This document shows, piece by piece, positions 26,065-35,358 of a stretch of DNA of 64,000 nt (positions are counted from its first letter, which is position 1; every line of letters begins with the position of its first letter). The position numbers were made by a program, and so were the translations under genes. The stretch spans positions 67,152-131,151 of the forward strand of contig JACKER010000022.1 of NCBI GenBank assembly GCA_020632925.1. The letters are read 5' to 3'. The DNA is from Alphaproteobacteria bacterium. GTDB taxonomy: Bacteria > Myxococcota_A > UBA796 > GCA-2862545. Below the pieces are notes generated by a model. That model was given only the letters and a program-made list of their open reading frames with translations. It was not told the DNA's origin and searched no databases.

Positions 26065-26388
26065 CTACCCCGGTTCTTCCGCGGGTCGCGGCGTGTCGCA
26101 CTGCCAGCAGGCGTCCAGGTCGGGGTCACCCTCCTCGCCGCACGCAGGACAGGTCCACGGACCACGCACCAGCCGTGGGCCCCGCATCAGGCGCAGGGCC
26201 TCGTTCGCCGCCGCCTCCTCTCGCTTCGACACCCACACCGTCGGCCAGGACTCCGCGATCGGGATCTCGCCGCGGATGGTCGTGAGGTCGCCGCGCACCT
26301 GGACCGTCAGCCCGGACGCCTCCAGCCAGTCGCGTGCGAGGTACGCGTCCACGAGCCCCGTGCCTCGGAAGACGCAGACCCAGCCCAT
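26065..26388 (-). CDS. DUF2007-like protein with C-terminal zinc ribbon
   Basis: The 107-residue protein begins MGWVCVFRGTGLVDAYLARDWLEASG, the pattern of the DUF2007 (putative signal-transducing) domain, here with GLTVQVRGD and PTVWVSKREEAAANEAL. A zinc ribbon CPACGEEGDPDLDACWQC (two CxxC pairs) closes the chain. No enzymatic residues are seen. It lies 16 bases downstream of the acetyltransferase and 18 bases upstream of the MYXO-CTERM gene, so the three may be co-transcribed. Confidence 0.7.
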   Translation of the reverse strand: MGWVCVFRGTGLVDAYLARDWLEASGLTVQVRGDLTTIRGEIPIAESWPTVWVSKREEAAANEALRLMRGPRLVRGPWTCPACGEEGDPDLDACWQCDTPRPAEEPG

Positions 26389-26404
26389 GCGACCCCATAG
26401 CCTC

Positions 26405-27250
26405 TCAGCCGGGGGTCCACCGGTACCCGACCTCGATCCGGAGGCAGTCGCAGCCGTGCTGCTCGAACAGCCTCCGCATGGGCGCGTTGTCCACCGCCGT
26501 CCCGCCTTCGTACGTGACGCCGCCACGGGCGCGCAGCATCGCGAAGCCGTGCCGGTGGACCACCGCGCCCAACCCCTGCCCACGCAGCTCGGCGCGCAGC
26601 CCGAGGTACGTGATCCGGCCCCAGCCGCTCCGTGGGTTCACCTGGGCGCTCACGAACGCCACGGCCCGACCGTCGCGCACCCCGAGGTGGACCACGTCGT
26701 CGTCGCACTGCAGGATGGGATCGCGCAGCCAGGCCGCCAGGACCGCCGCGGGCGGCTCGGGCTCGTCCCACCACGGGTCCGTCGCGACGATCTCGGCGAA
26801 CAGCGCCTCCGCGGCGGCCCGCCCCGCCTCCGCCATCGACACCCACGCGAGCCCGTCGTCGCCCTCCGGTAGCTCGGCCACTGCGGCGCGGTAGCACGCC
26901 CGGCGCTCCACCTCCTCGAACCCGGCCGCGAGCAGGACGGAGGCGAGCTCCGCCCGCTCCACGGCGACCCGCACGCCCAGAGCGGGTGCACCTCGTGCCC
27001 GCGCACGCTCCAGCAGCTCGTCGACGAGCGGCGCGAGCTCCGCGTCGGCGCCCTCCGCCACCACGGGCTCGGTCGCGGTCCACTCTGAGCCCCCGACGTC
27101 CACGATCTCTGCGGCGGCGACGATCTCGTCGCTCGGCCCCAACCGGACGCGCACGTCCGACAGGTCGTCCCGCGCCGACAGCGCCGCTGCCCGCGCCGGT
27201 CGCCCCATCAGCGCCGCGTACTCCCCTGCCCTCGACCGTGGAAGCTCCAT
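26405..27250 (-). CDS. GNAT-family acetyltransferase
   Basis: The 281-residue protein appears to have two GNAT-like halves. The C-terminal half holds the acetyl-CoA loop: TYLGLRAELRGQGLGAVVHRHGF (RxxGxG/A) and the GTAVDNAPMRRLFEQHG motif typical of GNAT strand 5. The N-terminal half has a weaker, probably non-binding copy. The ATG at 27250 is preceded by GGTGGGG; a GTG two codons upstream is also possible. The substrate cannot be told. Confidence 0.75.
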   Translation of the reverse strand: MELPRSRAGEYAALMGRPARAAALSARDDLSDVRVRLGPSDEIVAAAEIVDVGGSEWTATEPVVAEGADAELAPLVDELLERARARGAPALGVRVAVERAELASVLLAAGFEEVERRACYRAAVAELPEGDDGLAWVSMAEAGRAAAEALFAEIVATDPWWDEPEPPAAVLAAWLRDPILQCDDDVVHLGVRDGRAVAFVSAQVNPRSGWGRITYLGLRAELRGQGLGAVVHRHGFAMLRARGGVTYEGGTAVDNAPMRRLFEQHGCDCLRIEVGYRWTPG

Positions 27251-27323
27251 CCCCACCGCCTATCCGCTCCCAGTGGGTTGCCCAGCCGGCACGCATCTGT
27301 GGTATCGAGCGGCTGGGGGTACG

Positions 27324-27833
27324 ATGAGGACACTCCGGGTGTGCGGTTGGAGCCTTTGTCTGGCGATGGTCCTGGCTTGTGGAGGGGTCGGTGCCACCGA
27401 GCAGCCGTCGCACCCACCATCCGTCGGGGGCGGAGGCCACAACGGGGAAGCCGGCGGACGACGGGGAGGAGGTGGTGGTGCGGGCAAGCGTAGGGGCAAG
27501 ACCCCGGCACCCACCGCGCCTGCCGTCGACTCGCCCGCGTTCCGGACCTTCGAGACCGAGGACGGCAAGTACCGCGTCGTGTTCACGACCGAGACCAAGA
27601 TGACGAAGAGCTGGTCCAACATGAGCGGTCCTGCGGTCCAGGGGAGCTGGTCCCAGTCCGGCGACACCGTCGAGGTGGCCTACGTCCCCGCGTCCCACCA
27701 CGGCAGCTCCGCGGAGACCTTCGTGACGCGCGGCGAGTGCACGCTGATCCGCACCGCGCGGGTGGACGCGACGAGCGGCGAGCGGATCGAGTCCCCCACG
27801 ACCTACGTGCTCGACGAGAAGCGCTGCCACTGA
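27324..27833 (+). CDS. Small lipoprotein, unknown function
   Basis: The 169-residue protein has a signal peptide with lipobox VLAC (Cys20). A Gly/His/Arg-rich low-complexity linker (about residues 30-65) precedes a compact beta-rich domain (FRTFETEDGKYRVVF, VQGSWSQSGDTVEVAYVP). The domain looks like a small lipocalin-type or DUF barrel, but no match is recognised. It ends 44 bases before alaS on the same strand. Confidence 0.65.
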   Translation: MRTLRVCGWSLCLAMVLACGGVGATEQPSHPPSVGGGGHNGEAGGRRGGGGGAGKRRGKTPAPTAPAVDSPAFRTFETEDGKYRVVFTTETKMTKSWSNMSGPAVQGSWSQSGDTVEVAYVPASHHGSSAETFVTRGECTLIRTARVDATSGERIESPTTYVLDEKRCH

Positions 27834-27877
27834 CCCTCGCGGGCCCGCGCGTTACGACGCGGCCTGGGAGATGCACC

Positions 27878-30505
27878 GTGAGCCGCTTCGTGTCGTCCGA
27901 CGAGGTCCGTTCGTCGTTCCTGTCCTACTTCGAGAAGAACGCCCACCGGGTGGTGCCGAGCAGCCCGCTGGTGCCGCACAACGACCCGACGCTCTACTTC
28001 ACCAACGCCGGCATGGTGCAGTTCAAGGACCACTTCACGGGGGCCGAGAAGCCCGCGTCGCTGCGCGCTGCGAGCTCCCAGAAGTGCCTGCGCGTCAGCG
28101 GCAAGCACAACGACCTCGACAACGTCGGGCGCACGCCGCGCCACCACACGTTCTTCGAGATGCTCGGGAACTTCTCGTTCGGCGACTACTTCAAGACCGA
28201 CGCCATCCGCTTCGCCTGGGAGCTGCTCACCGACGTCTGGCGCATCGACGCCGACCGGCTCTGGGTCACCGTGTTCGAGGAGGACGACGAGGCGCTCTCG
28301 ATCTGGCGCGACCAGGTGGGCGTCCCCGAGGCTCGCATCCAGAAGCTGGGCGCAAAGGAGAACTTCTGGGCGATGGGCGACACGGGACCCTGCGGTCCGT
28401 GCTCCGAGATCCACTACGACCACGGCGAGCAGCACGGCCCGGCCGGCGGCCCCGCGACCGACAGCCCGCGGTACGTCGAGATCTGGAACCTCGTGTTCAT
28501 GCAGTTCGAGCAGCACGCGGACGGCACGCGGATCTCACTGCCCAAGCCCTCCATCGACACGGGCATGGGCCTCGAGCGCATCAGCGCCGTGCTCCAGGGC
28601 GTGTACTGGAACTACGACACCGACGTCTTCCAGCCCCTGATGCGCCGCGCCGCCGAGCTCGCGAAGGTGAAGCCGGGCGCGAACGCCGAGGGGGACACCG
28701 CGCTCCGCGTCATCGCGGACCACGCGCGCTCCGCGGCCTTCCTCGTCGGCGACGGCGTGATGCCCAGCAACGAGGGCCGGGGCTACGTCCTGCGGCGGAT
28801 CATGCGGCGCGGCATCCGCTTCGGCTGGAAGCTCGGCATGGAGAAGCCCTTCCTGCACGACATGGCGCTGGCGGTCGTCGACCACATGGCCGGGGCCTAC
28901 CCCGAGCTGCGCGACCGCTCCGACGCCATCGCGGAGGTCGTGCTCGGCGAGGAGGAGCGCTTCCGGCGGACGCTCGAGCGCGGCATGCGCCTGCTGGACG
29001 ACGAGCTCGGAGACCAGCGGGTGCTCTCGGGGAAGACGGCGTTCAAGCTGTACGACACGTACGGCTTCCCGCTCGACCTCACGCAGATCGTGGCGGGCGA
29101 GCGCGGCGTCACCGTCGACGAGGCGGGCTTCGACGCCGAGATGGAGAAGCAGCGCGAGGCGGGCCGCGCGAACTGGAAGGGCTCGGGCGAGCAGGCGGTC
29201 GCGGAGCTGTGGCACCAGCTGCACGCCGAGCACGGCGCGACCTCGTTCACCGGGTACGACCTCGACGAGGACACCGCGCAGGTGCTGGCGCTCGTCCGCC
29301 GGACGGGCGAGGGCGAGGACGTGCACTGGGAGCGCGTGGACCGGCTCTCCGCGGGCGATCGTGGCGTGGTCCTGCTCGACCGCACCCCGTTCTATGCCGA
29401 GAGCGGCGGCCAGGTGGGCGACGCGGGGACGATCGGGCCGTTCAAGGTCGACGACACCACGAAGGTCGCGGGGCTCTGGCTGCACCAGGGAGAAGCCGGC
29501 GAGCCGATCGAGGTCGGCGAGGAGCTCACGGCCACGGTGGACGCCTCCCGCCGCGACCGCACGCGCCGCAACCACACGGGCACCCACCTGCTGCACGCCG
29601 CGCTGCGCTCGGTGCTCGGCAACCACGTGAGCCAGAAGGGCTCGCTGGTCGGGCCGGACCGGCTGCGCTTCGACTTCGCGCACCACAAGCCGATGACCGA
29701 CGAGGAGCTCGCCCAGGTCGAGCGCATCGTCAACGAGCAGATCCTGTTCAACGAGTCCGTCGAGACCACGGTGGACGACCTCGAGCAGGCGGTCGCGAAG
29801 GGCGCGATGGCGCTGTTCGGCGAGAAGTACGACCAGCGCGTGCGCGTGGTCTCCGTGCCCGACTTCTCGGTCGAGCTCTGCGGCGGCACGCACGTGCGGC
29901 GCACGGGCGACATCGGGCTGTTCCGGGTGCAGGCGGAGTCCGGCATCGCGGCCGGCGTCCGGCGCATCGAGGCCCAGACGGGCACCGGGGCGATGGCGCT
30001 GGTCCGCGCGGACACGCTGCGCCTGCAGGAGCTCTCCCGCAAGCTCAAGACCGACCCCATCCGTGTGGTGGACGCGGTCGTCCGTCTGCAGGAGGAGCGC
30101 CGCACGCTGGAGCGCCGGGTGCAGGAGCTCGAGCGCGAGGCCGCCAAGGCCGCCGCCGGCAACCTGCTGTCGGGTGCGAAGGAGATCGGCGGGATCAAGG
30201 TGCTCGCCGCCGCGTTCGACGGCGACCTCAAGGAGCAGGCGGATCGACTCCGGGATCAGCTGGGCAGCAGCCTCGTGGTCCTCGTCGCGACCCGTGGCGA
30301 GAAGGTCCAGCTCATCGCTGCCGCCAGCAAGGACATCGCGGGCAGCAGGGTGCACGCGGGCAAGGTGATCGAGGCGATCGCTCCCATCGTCGGCGGACGC
30401 GGTGGCGGTCGCCCGGACATGGCGCAGGCCGGTGGCACCGACCCGAGCGCCATCGGCAAGGCGCTGGACGAGGTCTACGCCTGGGCGTCGCGCACCCTGA
30501 GCTGA
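27878..30505 (+). CDS. alaS: Alanine--tRNA ligase
   Basis: The 875-residue protein has the length and all domains of bacterial AlaRS. Motif 1 to 3 regions of the class II core occur at SSPLVPHNDPTLYFTNAGM, RHHTFFEMLGNFSFGDYFK and GMGLERISAVLQG. The editing domain has NHTGTHLLHAAL (HxxxH) and CGGTHVRRTGDIGLF (zinc). The C-terminal DHHA1 domain ends with GGRGGGRPDMAQAGG. The GTG start at 27878 follows GGGAG. The enzyme charges tRNA-Ala and clears mischarged Ser and Gly. Confidence 0.97.
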   Translation: MSRFVSSDEVRSSFLSYFEKNAHRVVPSSPLVPHNDPTLYFTNAGMVQFKDHFTGAEKPASLRAASSQKCLRVSGKHNDLDNVGRTPRHHTFFEMLGNFSFGDYFKTDAIRFAWELLTDVWRIDADRLWVTVFEEDDEALSIWRDQVGVPEARIQKLGAKENFWAMGDTGPCGPCSEIHYDHGEQHGPAGGPATDSPRYVEIWNLVFMQFEQHADGTRISLPKPSIDTGMGLERISAVLQGVYWNYDTDVFQPLMRRAAELAKVKPGANAEGDTALRVIADHARSAAFLVGDGVMPSNEGRGYVLRRIMRRGIRFGWKLGMEKPFLHDMALAVVDHMAGAYPELRDRSDAIAEVVLGEEERFRRTLERGMRLLDDELGDQRVLSGKTAFKLYDTYGFPLDLTQIVAGERGVTVDEAGFDAEMEKQREAGRANWKGSGEQAVAELWHQLHAEHGATSFTGYDLDEDTAQVLALVRRTGEGEDVHWERVDRLSAGDRGVVLLDRTPFYAESGGQVGDAGTIGPFKVDDTTKVAGLWLHQGEAGEPIEVGEELTATVDASRRDRTRRNHTGTHLLHAALRSVLGNHVSQKGSLVGPDRLRFDFAHHKPMTDEELAQVERIVNEQILFNESVETTVDDLEQAVAKGAMALFGEKYDQRVRVVSVPDFSVELCGGTHVRRTGDIGLFRVQAESGIAAGVRRIEAQTGTGAMALVRADTLRLQELSRKLKTDPIRVVDAVVRLQEERRTLERRVQELEREAAKAAAGNLLSGAKEIGGIKVLAAAFDGDLKEQADRLRDQLGSSLVVLVATRGEKVQLIAAASKDIAGSRVHAGKVIEAIAPIVGGRGGGRPDMAQAGGTDPSAIGKALDEVYAWASRTLS

Positions 30506-30508
30506 CGC

Positions 30509-31069
30509 TCAGGGGAACACGTCCAGCCAGAGCATCCGCCCGAGGATCAGGAGCGACACCGCCGCCCACAGCGCGGCCCACACCGCCATCGTCCGCTCGC
30601 CACCACGCCGTGCGGCCACCTGGCTGACGGCGAGCAGCGCGTTCCAGGCGGCGAGCCAGCACCACAGGGCCGCCGCGGTACCGAGGGGCGCATCGGCCGC
30701 GGCCCGACCCGCTGCGCTCAACCCGTGGAGCAGCCCCACCCGGACGTCACCGACCCCGAACACCCCGCCGACCCAGGCCGCGACGGCCTCCAGCCTCGCC
30801 ACCCCCGCGAAGGGGACGGCGCCGGCGCCGAGCACCAGGTGCGGCACGAGCGCGAGCTCACCCGGGATGGGCGCCCCCTCCTCGGCGGACAGCCAACCGC
30901 CGGCGGGGATGGACCCGAGGCGCCACGTTCCCTTCCCGAGGGCGGGACCCGCGCCGTACACGACCCGCTCGAGCCGGATGCCCCTCCAGCGAGCCAGCGC
31001 CGCGGTCATCCCGAGCCAGAGCCCCGTGTACGTGCGCTCGGCGAGCCACAGGATCAGCCAGCCGAGCAC
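30509..31069 (-). CDS. Membrane protein resembling an M50 site-2 protease without its zinc motif
   Basis: The 186-residue protein starts at GTG 31069, one base after the stop of the TSP3 lipoprotein gene. It has about four membrane helices. The stretch IRLERVVYGAGPALGKGTWRLGSIPAGGWLS strongly recalls the segment after HExGH in M50 proteases (RVERFSIGFGP...LGAIPLGGYV). The position expected for HExGH reads LAERTYTGLW, so zinc binding and proteolysis are unlikely. This relation is by eye and may be coincidence. Confidence 0.5.
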   Translation of the reverse strand: MLGWLILWLAERTYTGLWLGMTAALARWRGIRLERVVYGAGPALGKGTWRLGSIPAGGWLSAEEGAPIPGELALVPHLVLGAGAVPFAGVARLEAVAAWVGGVFGVGDVRVGLLHGLSAAGRAAADAPLGTAAALWCWLAAWNALLAVSQVAARRGGERTMAVWAALWAAVSLLILGRMLWLDVFP

Positions 31070-31070
31070 C

Positions 31071-32843
31071 CTACCGCTCGTCGATCGAGGCGAGCCAGAC
31101 GGCGGTTCCGGGCAGCGAGGCCGACAGCACGATCTCGACGCTGGCGTTGGGTGGAACGGTGTCGCCCCAGTGGAGGTCACCGGTCGGAGAGCTGTCCTGC
31201 AAGGCGCCGTTGACCAGGACATCGGCGGTCAATCCGGTCTGCGAGCCGATCCCCAGGACCTGCACGTCCACACCCACGCTGTTGCTGTGGGGTCCGTTGA
31301 GACGGACGGTGTGCGAGCCGGACGAGAGCACGCCGGTGGCCTGCTGACCACGGGTCACCAGGGTCGTGCCGGACACGTCCTGCGGCACGGCTCCGGTGTC
31401 GGTGCGCGCGAGCAACAGGTACGGCCCCGTGGTCCGGAGGGCCACCGAGGTGGCGTGGTAGGCCGCCAGGCCCCCATCGTCGTCGGGATCGGTGACCACC
31501 ATCGTGAGGGTGGCCGTTCGTGCCGTCGTCGTGGGCACGCCGTTCACCTCGCCATCGAGCGCGTAGCCCGTGGTCTGGTTCAGGGCGTCGGTGACCGCAC
31601 CCACCCGCCACAACCCCGGCCCGAGGGAGGTCGGGTACCCCGGTCGCGACACCATCTCGCGGAGGTCCGCGTCGCCGAACGGAGGCTGGCGCACCCCGTC
31701 CAGCCGCACCGAAGCGCACAGCTCGTACGGTCCCCAATCGCTCGCGCTCAGCCCGTCCACCCGGACCTGGATCTGGTCCGCGTCCATCACGTCCAGGACC
31801 GGCGGGATCCCCCAGAACCCGTTCGTCAGCGCCACCCCGTTCGGTGACCCGAGGCGGGTCCGACCCACCAGCGCCGGACCCGGTCGCACCCAGACCCACG
31901 TGGGACCGGTGGCCATCCCCTCCACGAAGAAGTTGTCGGCGTCGCCGCTCGCCAGACCGGCGGTGATGCACGCCTCGTCCCCCACGACGACGCTCGACAG
32001 GTCGAGCAGGATGGGGTTGCCCGGCGAGTCCCCGTCGTCCGAATCGAGCGCGTCGATGGTGCCGTCGGTGTCGGCGTCGGGGCAGATCGAGACGCCGCAG
32101 GAACCACCTTCCTGACCGTCCGAGTACCCGTCCATGTCCGTGTCGAACGCGTTCGGGTCGGTCTCGTCCCCGGTCGTCATGACGCCGACGTCGCCGGCCG
32201 CCCGTCCGTCGTGGTTCGTGTCCTCGTCGCCGTCGAGTAGCCCATCTCCGTCGGAGTCGGCCGTCAGCGGATCCGTGGTGCTCGACAGATCATCGTCCAC
32301 CACGAAGGCGCCGGAGCCATCGATGTTCCCGTACGCAGGCGCACCTCGGGCACCGACCTCCAGGCCGTCCGGCAGACCATCCCCGTCGGTGTCCGGATCC
32401 GACGCGGAGGTGCCGAACCGCGCCTCGGCCCAGTCGTCGTTGTCGGGGCCGTCGAGCAGACCGTCGTCGTCGCTGTCCACGTCGAGCGGCGACGTCCCCT
32501 CCCTGAGAACCTCGTCGCCGTCGGTGTGACCGTCCCCGTCGGTGTCGGGCAGTCCCGGTTCGGTGCCCAGACATTCCTCGGCCGCGTCGGTGAGCCCGTC
32601 CCCATCGCCATCCTTGCCCCCGAGCTCCAGGCAGGGATCGATCGGTCCGGTGTCGTTGGCGGTCTCCGTGTCCGTGTCCGCGTCGCTGTCCGCGTCCGTG
32701 TCCGTGTCGGTGTCCGCGTCGGTGTCGCTGTCCGCGTCGCTGTCGGCGTCCACGTCCGCATCGGTCGCGAGGTCCAGACCGTCGTCGTGCTCGCGCCGCT
32801 CCCGGGCGGAGATCAACCAGCACGCGGACAACCACCACCACAT
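31071..32843 (-). CDS. Asp-repeat/thrombospondin-type-3 lipoprotein
   Basis: The 590-residue protein starts at ATG 32843 behind GGAGG. MWWWLSAC gives a lipobox at Cys8, though no basic residue precedes it. Residues 28-60 are an (Asp-Xaa)n spacer. Four or five calcium-binding TSP3-type repeats follow (DGDGDGLTDAAEE, DTDGDGHTDGDE, DTDGDGLPDGLEVG, DSDGDGLLDGDED, DTDMDGYSDGQEGG). The C-terminal 300 residues are beta-rich (for example GPYLLLARTDTG, SGSHTVRLNGP). A rigid, calcium-stabilised surface protein is likely. Function is unknown. Confidence 0.8.
   Translation of the reverse strand: MWWWLSACWLISARERREHDDGLDLATDADVDADSDADSDTDADTDTDTDADSDADTDTETANDTGPIDPCLELGGKDGDGDGLTDAAEECLGTEPGLPDTDGDGHTDGDEVLREGTSPLDVDSDDDGLLDGPDNDDWAEARFGTSASDPDTDGDGLPDGLEVGARGAPAYGNIDGSGAFVVDDDLSSTTDPLTADSDGDGLLDGDEDTNHDGRAAGDVGVMTTGDETDPNAFDTDMDGYSDGQEGGSCGVSICPDADTDGTIDALDSDDGDSPGNPILLDLSSVVVGDEACITAGLASGDADNFFVEGMATGPTWVWVRPGPALVGRTRLGSPNGVALTNGFWGIPPVLDVMDADQIQVRVDGLSASDWGPYELCASVRLDGVRQPPFGDADLREMVSRPGYPTSLGPGLWRVGAVTDALNQTTGYALDGEVNGVPTTTARTATLTMVVTDPDDDGGLAAYHATSVALRTTGPYLLLARTDTGAVPQDVSGTTLVTRGQQATGVLSSGSHTVRLNGPHSNSVGVDVQVLGIGSQTGLTADVLVNGALQDSSPTGDLHWGDTVPPNASVEIVLSASLPGTAVWLASIDER
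32662..32764. repeat. Hexanucleotide-type repeat encoding (Asp-Ser/Ala/Thr)n
   Basis: Variants of a 6-base unit (gtccgc, gtcggt, gtcgct) run for about 100 bases inside the TSP3 lipoprotein gene. They encode alternating Asp-Xaa. Repeats of this kind can slip and vary in number between strains. Confidence 0.7.
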
Positions 32844-32886
32844 TCCGTCCTCCGCCCGCCACTGTAGCAGGGCCCCAGGCGTTAGG

Positions 32887-33705
32887 ATGGGCGCCATGTG
32901 GATGGTCATCGCCGCGTCCGCGGCCCAAGCGGCATGCACCGAGCACGTCTCGAACCTCGAGCTGCACGACCTGCTCGGTCCCGCGGACGCCGCGGTCACC
33001 TCGCTCGACGCGACGGCGCTCGACGGGGCGATCGCGGAGCTGCGAGCGGCGCTGCCGTGCCTGGTGGAGGTCGCCGATCGGGCCACCATCGGACACGTCG
33101 ACGGTCTCCTCGCGATCTCGGCCTTCGTCGGCGGGCGTACGGAGGAGGCCCTGGACCACTTCGCCGCGGCCCGCAGCCTCGGGTGGACCCTGCCACCCGA
33201 CCTGTCGGGGACCCTTCGCGAGACCTGGGACGCGTCGAGCGCCCGGGACGACGCGCGCCGCGACCTGCCCGAGCCGACGCACCCCGAGTGGTGGGCGGTG
33301 GACGGCGCCGCCGCGCGCACGGCACCGGCCGCACGGCCCTTCCTGTTGCAGCGGGTGGGTGCGGGCGACGAGGTGCTCGAGGGCTGGATGGTGGGCGCGG
33401 GTGCGGCGCTCCCGGTGCGTCCGGCCGTGGCCGTGGTCCCTCCTCCCCCGGTGAGCGAGGCGCCCCCGCCGCGCGGACACACCTCCCGCGGTCTGCTGGT
33501 GGGCGGGCTCGGAGCGGCGGTCGCGGGCGCCGGTGCCGCCGTGGGCGCAGCGCTCGTCGAGCGGACGTACGACCAGAGCACGCAGCCGGACGCGGAGCTC
33601 GGTGGCCTGCGCACCACCAACGCCATCCTCGGGTACGGCGCGATCGGGCTGCTGACGGCGGGTGGTGGACTCGGAGCGGGCGCGGTGATCGTCGGCCGCT
33701 GGTGA
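32887..33705 (+). CDS. Secreted protein with C-terminal Gly/Ala membrane hairpin
   Basis: The 272-residue protein has a short signal peptide (MWMVIAASAAQA) after ATG 32887 or 32896. The middle part is helical with one Cys pair and an Ala/Leu-rich TPR-like segment (about residues 30-110). A Pro-rich linker (VVPPPPVSEAPPPRG) precedes two Gly/Ala-rich hydrophobic helices (about 210-235 and 248-272) that could form a membrane hairpin. No family is recognised. It converges on the Ser/Thr kinase gene 6 bases away. Confidence 0.6.
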   Translation: MGAMWMVIAASAAQAACTEHVSNLELHDLLGPADAAVTSLDATALDGAIAELRAALPCLVEVADRATIGHVDGLLAISAFVGGRTEEALDHFAAARSLGWTLPPDLSGTLRETWDASSARDDARRDLPEPTHPEWWAVDGAAARTAPAARPFLLQRVGAGDEVLEGWMVGAGAALPVRPAVAVVPPPPVSEAPPPRGHTSRGLLVGGLGAAVAGAGAAVGAALVERTYDQSTQPDAELGGLRTTNAILGYGAIGLLTAGGGLGAGAVIVGRW

Positions 33706-33711
33706 GGTCCG

Positions 33712-35280
33712 CTACTTCACCGAGCAGCTCGTGCCGAACGTGGTCTTGCAGCTGACGGTGCGGGTGGCTCCCGACGCCACGTCGAAGGACGAGCCCGTGA
33801 CGATCGCCCCGCCCGGGAACCGAGCCTCGAAGGTGTACGTCCCGGGAGGCACGGCACCCGGCGCGCTCGCCTTCCCCGCCGTGTCCCGCAGCGTCACCAC
33901 GGCGTCGCCCTCCACCCGTACGGTCCCCGGAGGCGGGGCCACCACCTCGGGCTTCGGGGGAGGAGCGGGTGTGGGAGCGCTGGGAGCAGGACCGGGAGCG
34001 GGCACGGGCCTCGGAGTCACCTCCGGGATCGACGGCCTCACCTCCTCCGGGGGAGGCTCGGTGCGAACCGGCTCGGGCGCCACCTGAACGGGCGGCGGCA
34101 GCGGGAGCGGCGGAGGCGACGGCCGTGGGGTGGACACGACGGGCGCGGGTTCGGGCGGCTCGGCCCCGGATCCCGCCGTCGCGTGCCAGCCCACGACCCC
34201 GAGCACCACGAGCAGCGCCACGGAGGCCGCCGCCAACAGCCCGACGCCCGCCACGCCGGTCAGCGCGAGCGCGGGCGCCAGGTTGCGCGATCGCTCGGTC
34301 GGCGGCGGGCTCGGCGGTTCCCTGGTCTCCGTCTGCGCTTCCGGGGGGACGTAGGAGGAGGCGAAGGTCGCCCCCGACGGGTTCCGGCGCTCGAGGTCGA
34401 GGTCGAAGTTGGCGAGCAACGCTCGATCCCACTGTGCGGTGGCGTCTTCGGGGGAGCGGTCCCGCCAGGCGTCGTACATCTCCTGCACGGACGCGAACCT
34501 CGAGTCCGGGTCCACGACCATCGCGCCCTCGATCGCCGTGCGCATCCGAGGCGGCAGATCGGGCGCGATCTCGGCGAGCGGCGGGTACCGTTGCTCCCGG
34601 ATGCAGTCCAGCAGCTCCACCAGGTCCGCGTCGTCGTACGGGCGGCGCCCGGTGCAGATCTCGTAGGCGATGACCCCGAGCGCATAGATGTCGGCTCGCT
34701 CGTCCACGTTCTTCGCGCTGCGGAACTGTTCGGGCGCCATGTAGATCGGCGTGCCCATGAACGCCCCGGTCCGCGTGCGCGACAGGTCCCCCTCCGACCC
34801 ACGGAGGGCCTTGGCCAACCCGAAGTCGGCGATCTTGGGGAGGAACCCGTCGTCGGTCCGGGCCATCAGGACGTTCGCGGGCTTGAGGTCACGGTGGACG
34901 AACCCGGCCTTGTGCGCGGCCCGCACCCCCTTGAGGATGCCGCGCACGACCTGGTCCATCTGGCCGTGATCCATCCGGTGCACCGAGAGCAGCTGGTCGA
35001 GCGTCGGACCGTCGACGAACTCGAGGACCAGCGCGGGCGCACCGTCCAGCGTGAGCACGTCCACCACGGACACGATGTTCGGGTGCCGGAGCGTCGCCTG
35101 GATGCGCGCCTCTCCGCGAAGCCGCTCGCGGACGGACCGTCCCGGCGCCTCGAGCACCTTCAAGGCGTAGGACACGCCGAGATCCTCGCGCGTCACCTTC
35201 CAGACCGACGCCATGCCACCGCGACCGAGCAACTGCTCGATCCGGTAGCGATCGACCTCCATGCCGGGCTGGAGCTCCAT
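33712..35280 (-). CDS. Membrane Ser/Thr protein kinase with Pro-rich periplasmic tail
   Basis: The 522-residue protein has an N-terminal Hanks-type kinase: glycine loop LGRGGMASVW, Lys41, HRDLKPAN (129-136), DFG (152-154) and GTPIYMAPEQ. A membrane helix lies at about 331-363. A long Pro/Val/Glu-rich stalk follows, ending in a small beta domain (GTVRVEGDAVVTLRD, GTYTFEARFPGG) that resembles a PEGA fold. The stalk could cross the periplasm and sense the cell wall; this is inference. The promoter is shared with the divergent SDR gene, 78 bases away. Confidence 0.92.
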   Translation of the reverse strand: MELQPGMEVDRYRIEQLLGRGGMASVWKVTREDLGVSYALKVLEAPGRSVRERLRGEARIQATLRHPNIVSVVDVLTLDGAPALVLEFVDGPTLDQLLSVHRMDHGQMDQVVRGILKGVRAAHKAGFVHRDLKPANVLMARTDDGFLPKIADFGLAKALRGSEGDLSRTRTGAFMGTPIYMAPEQFRSAKNVDERADIYALGVIAYEICTGRRPYDDADLVELLDCIREQRYPPLAEIAPDLPPRMRTAIEGAMVVDPDSRFASVQEMYDAWRDRSPEDATAQWDRALLANFDLDLERRNPSGATFASSYVPPEAQTETREPPSPPPTERSRNLAPALALTGVAGVGLLAAASVALLVVLGVVGWHATAGSGAEPPEPAPVVSTPRPSPPPLPLPPPVQVAPEPVRTEPPPEEVRPSIPEVTPRPVPAPGPAPSAPTPAPPPKPEVVAPPPGTVRVEGDAVVTLRDTAGKASAPGAVPPGTYTFEARFPGGAIVTGSSFDVASGATRTVSCKTTFGTSCSVK

Positions 35281-35292
35281 GGAGGACGCATC

Positions 35293-35325
35293 CTAACCGT
35301 GCGCCTGGCCAGTGGGGTCGGTTAG
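35293..35325. promoter_or_regulatory. Inverted repeat between divergent kinase and SDR genes
   Basis: CTAACCG (35293-35299) and CGGTTAG (35319-35325) form a 7-bp inverted repeat in the 78-base divergent region. It is a candidate operator; no regulator is known. Confidence 0.35.
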
Positions 35326-35358
35326 TCGGCCCTCCCCAACGAGTCCGAGGAGGATGAG

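Noticed and set aside
32662..32764. CRISPR-like or satellite repeat
   Set aside because: The repeat unit is six bases, in frame, and codes Asp-Xaa inside a clear gene.
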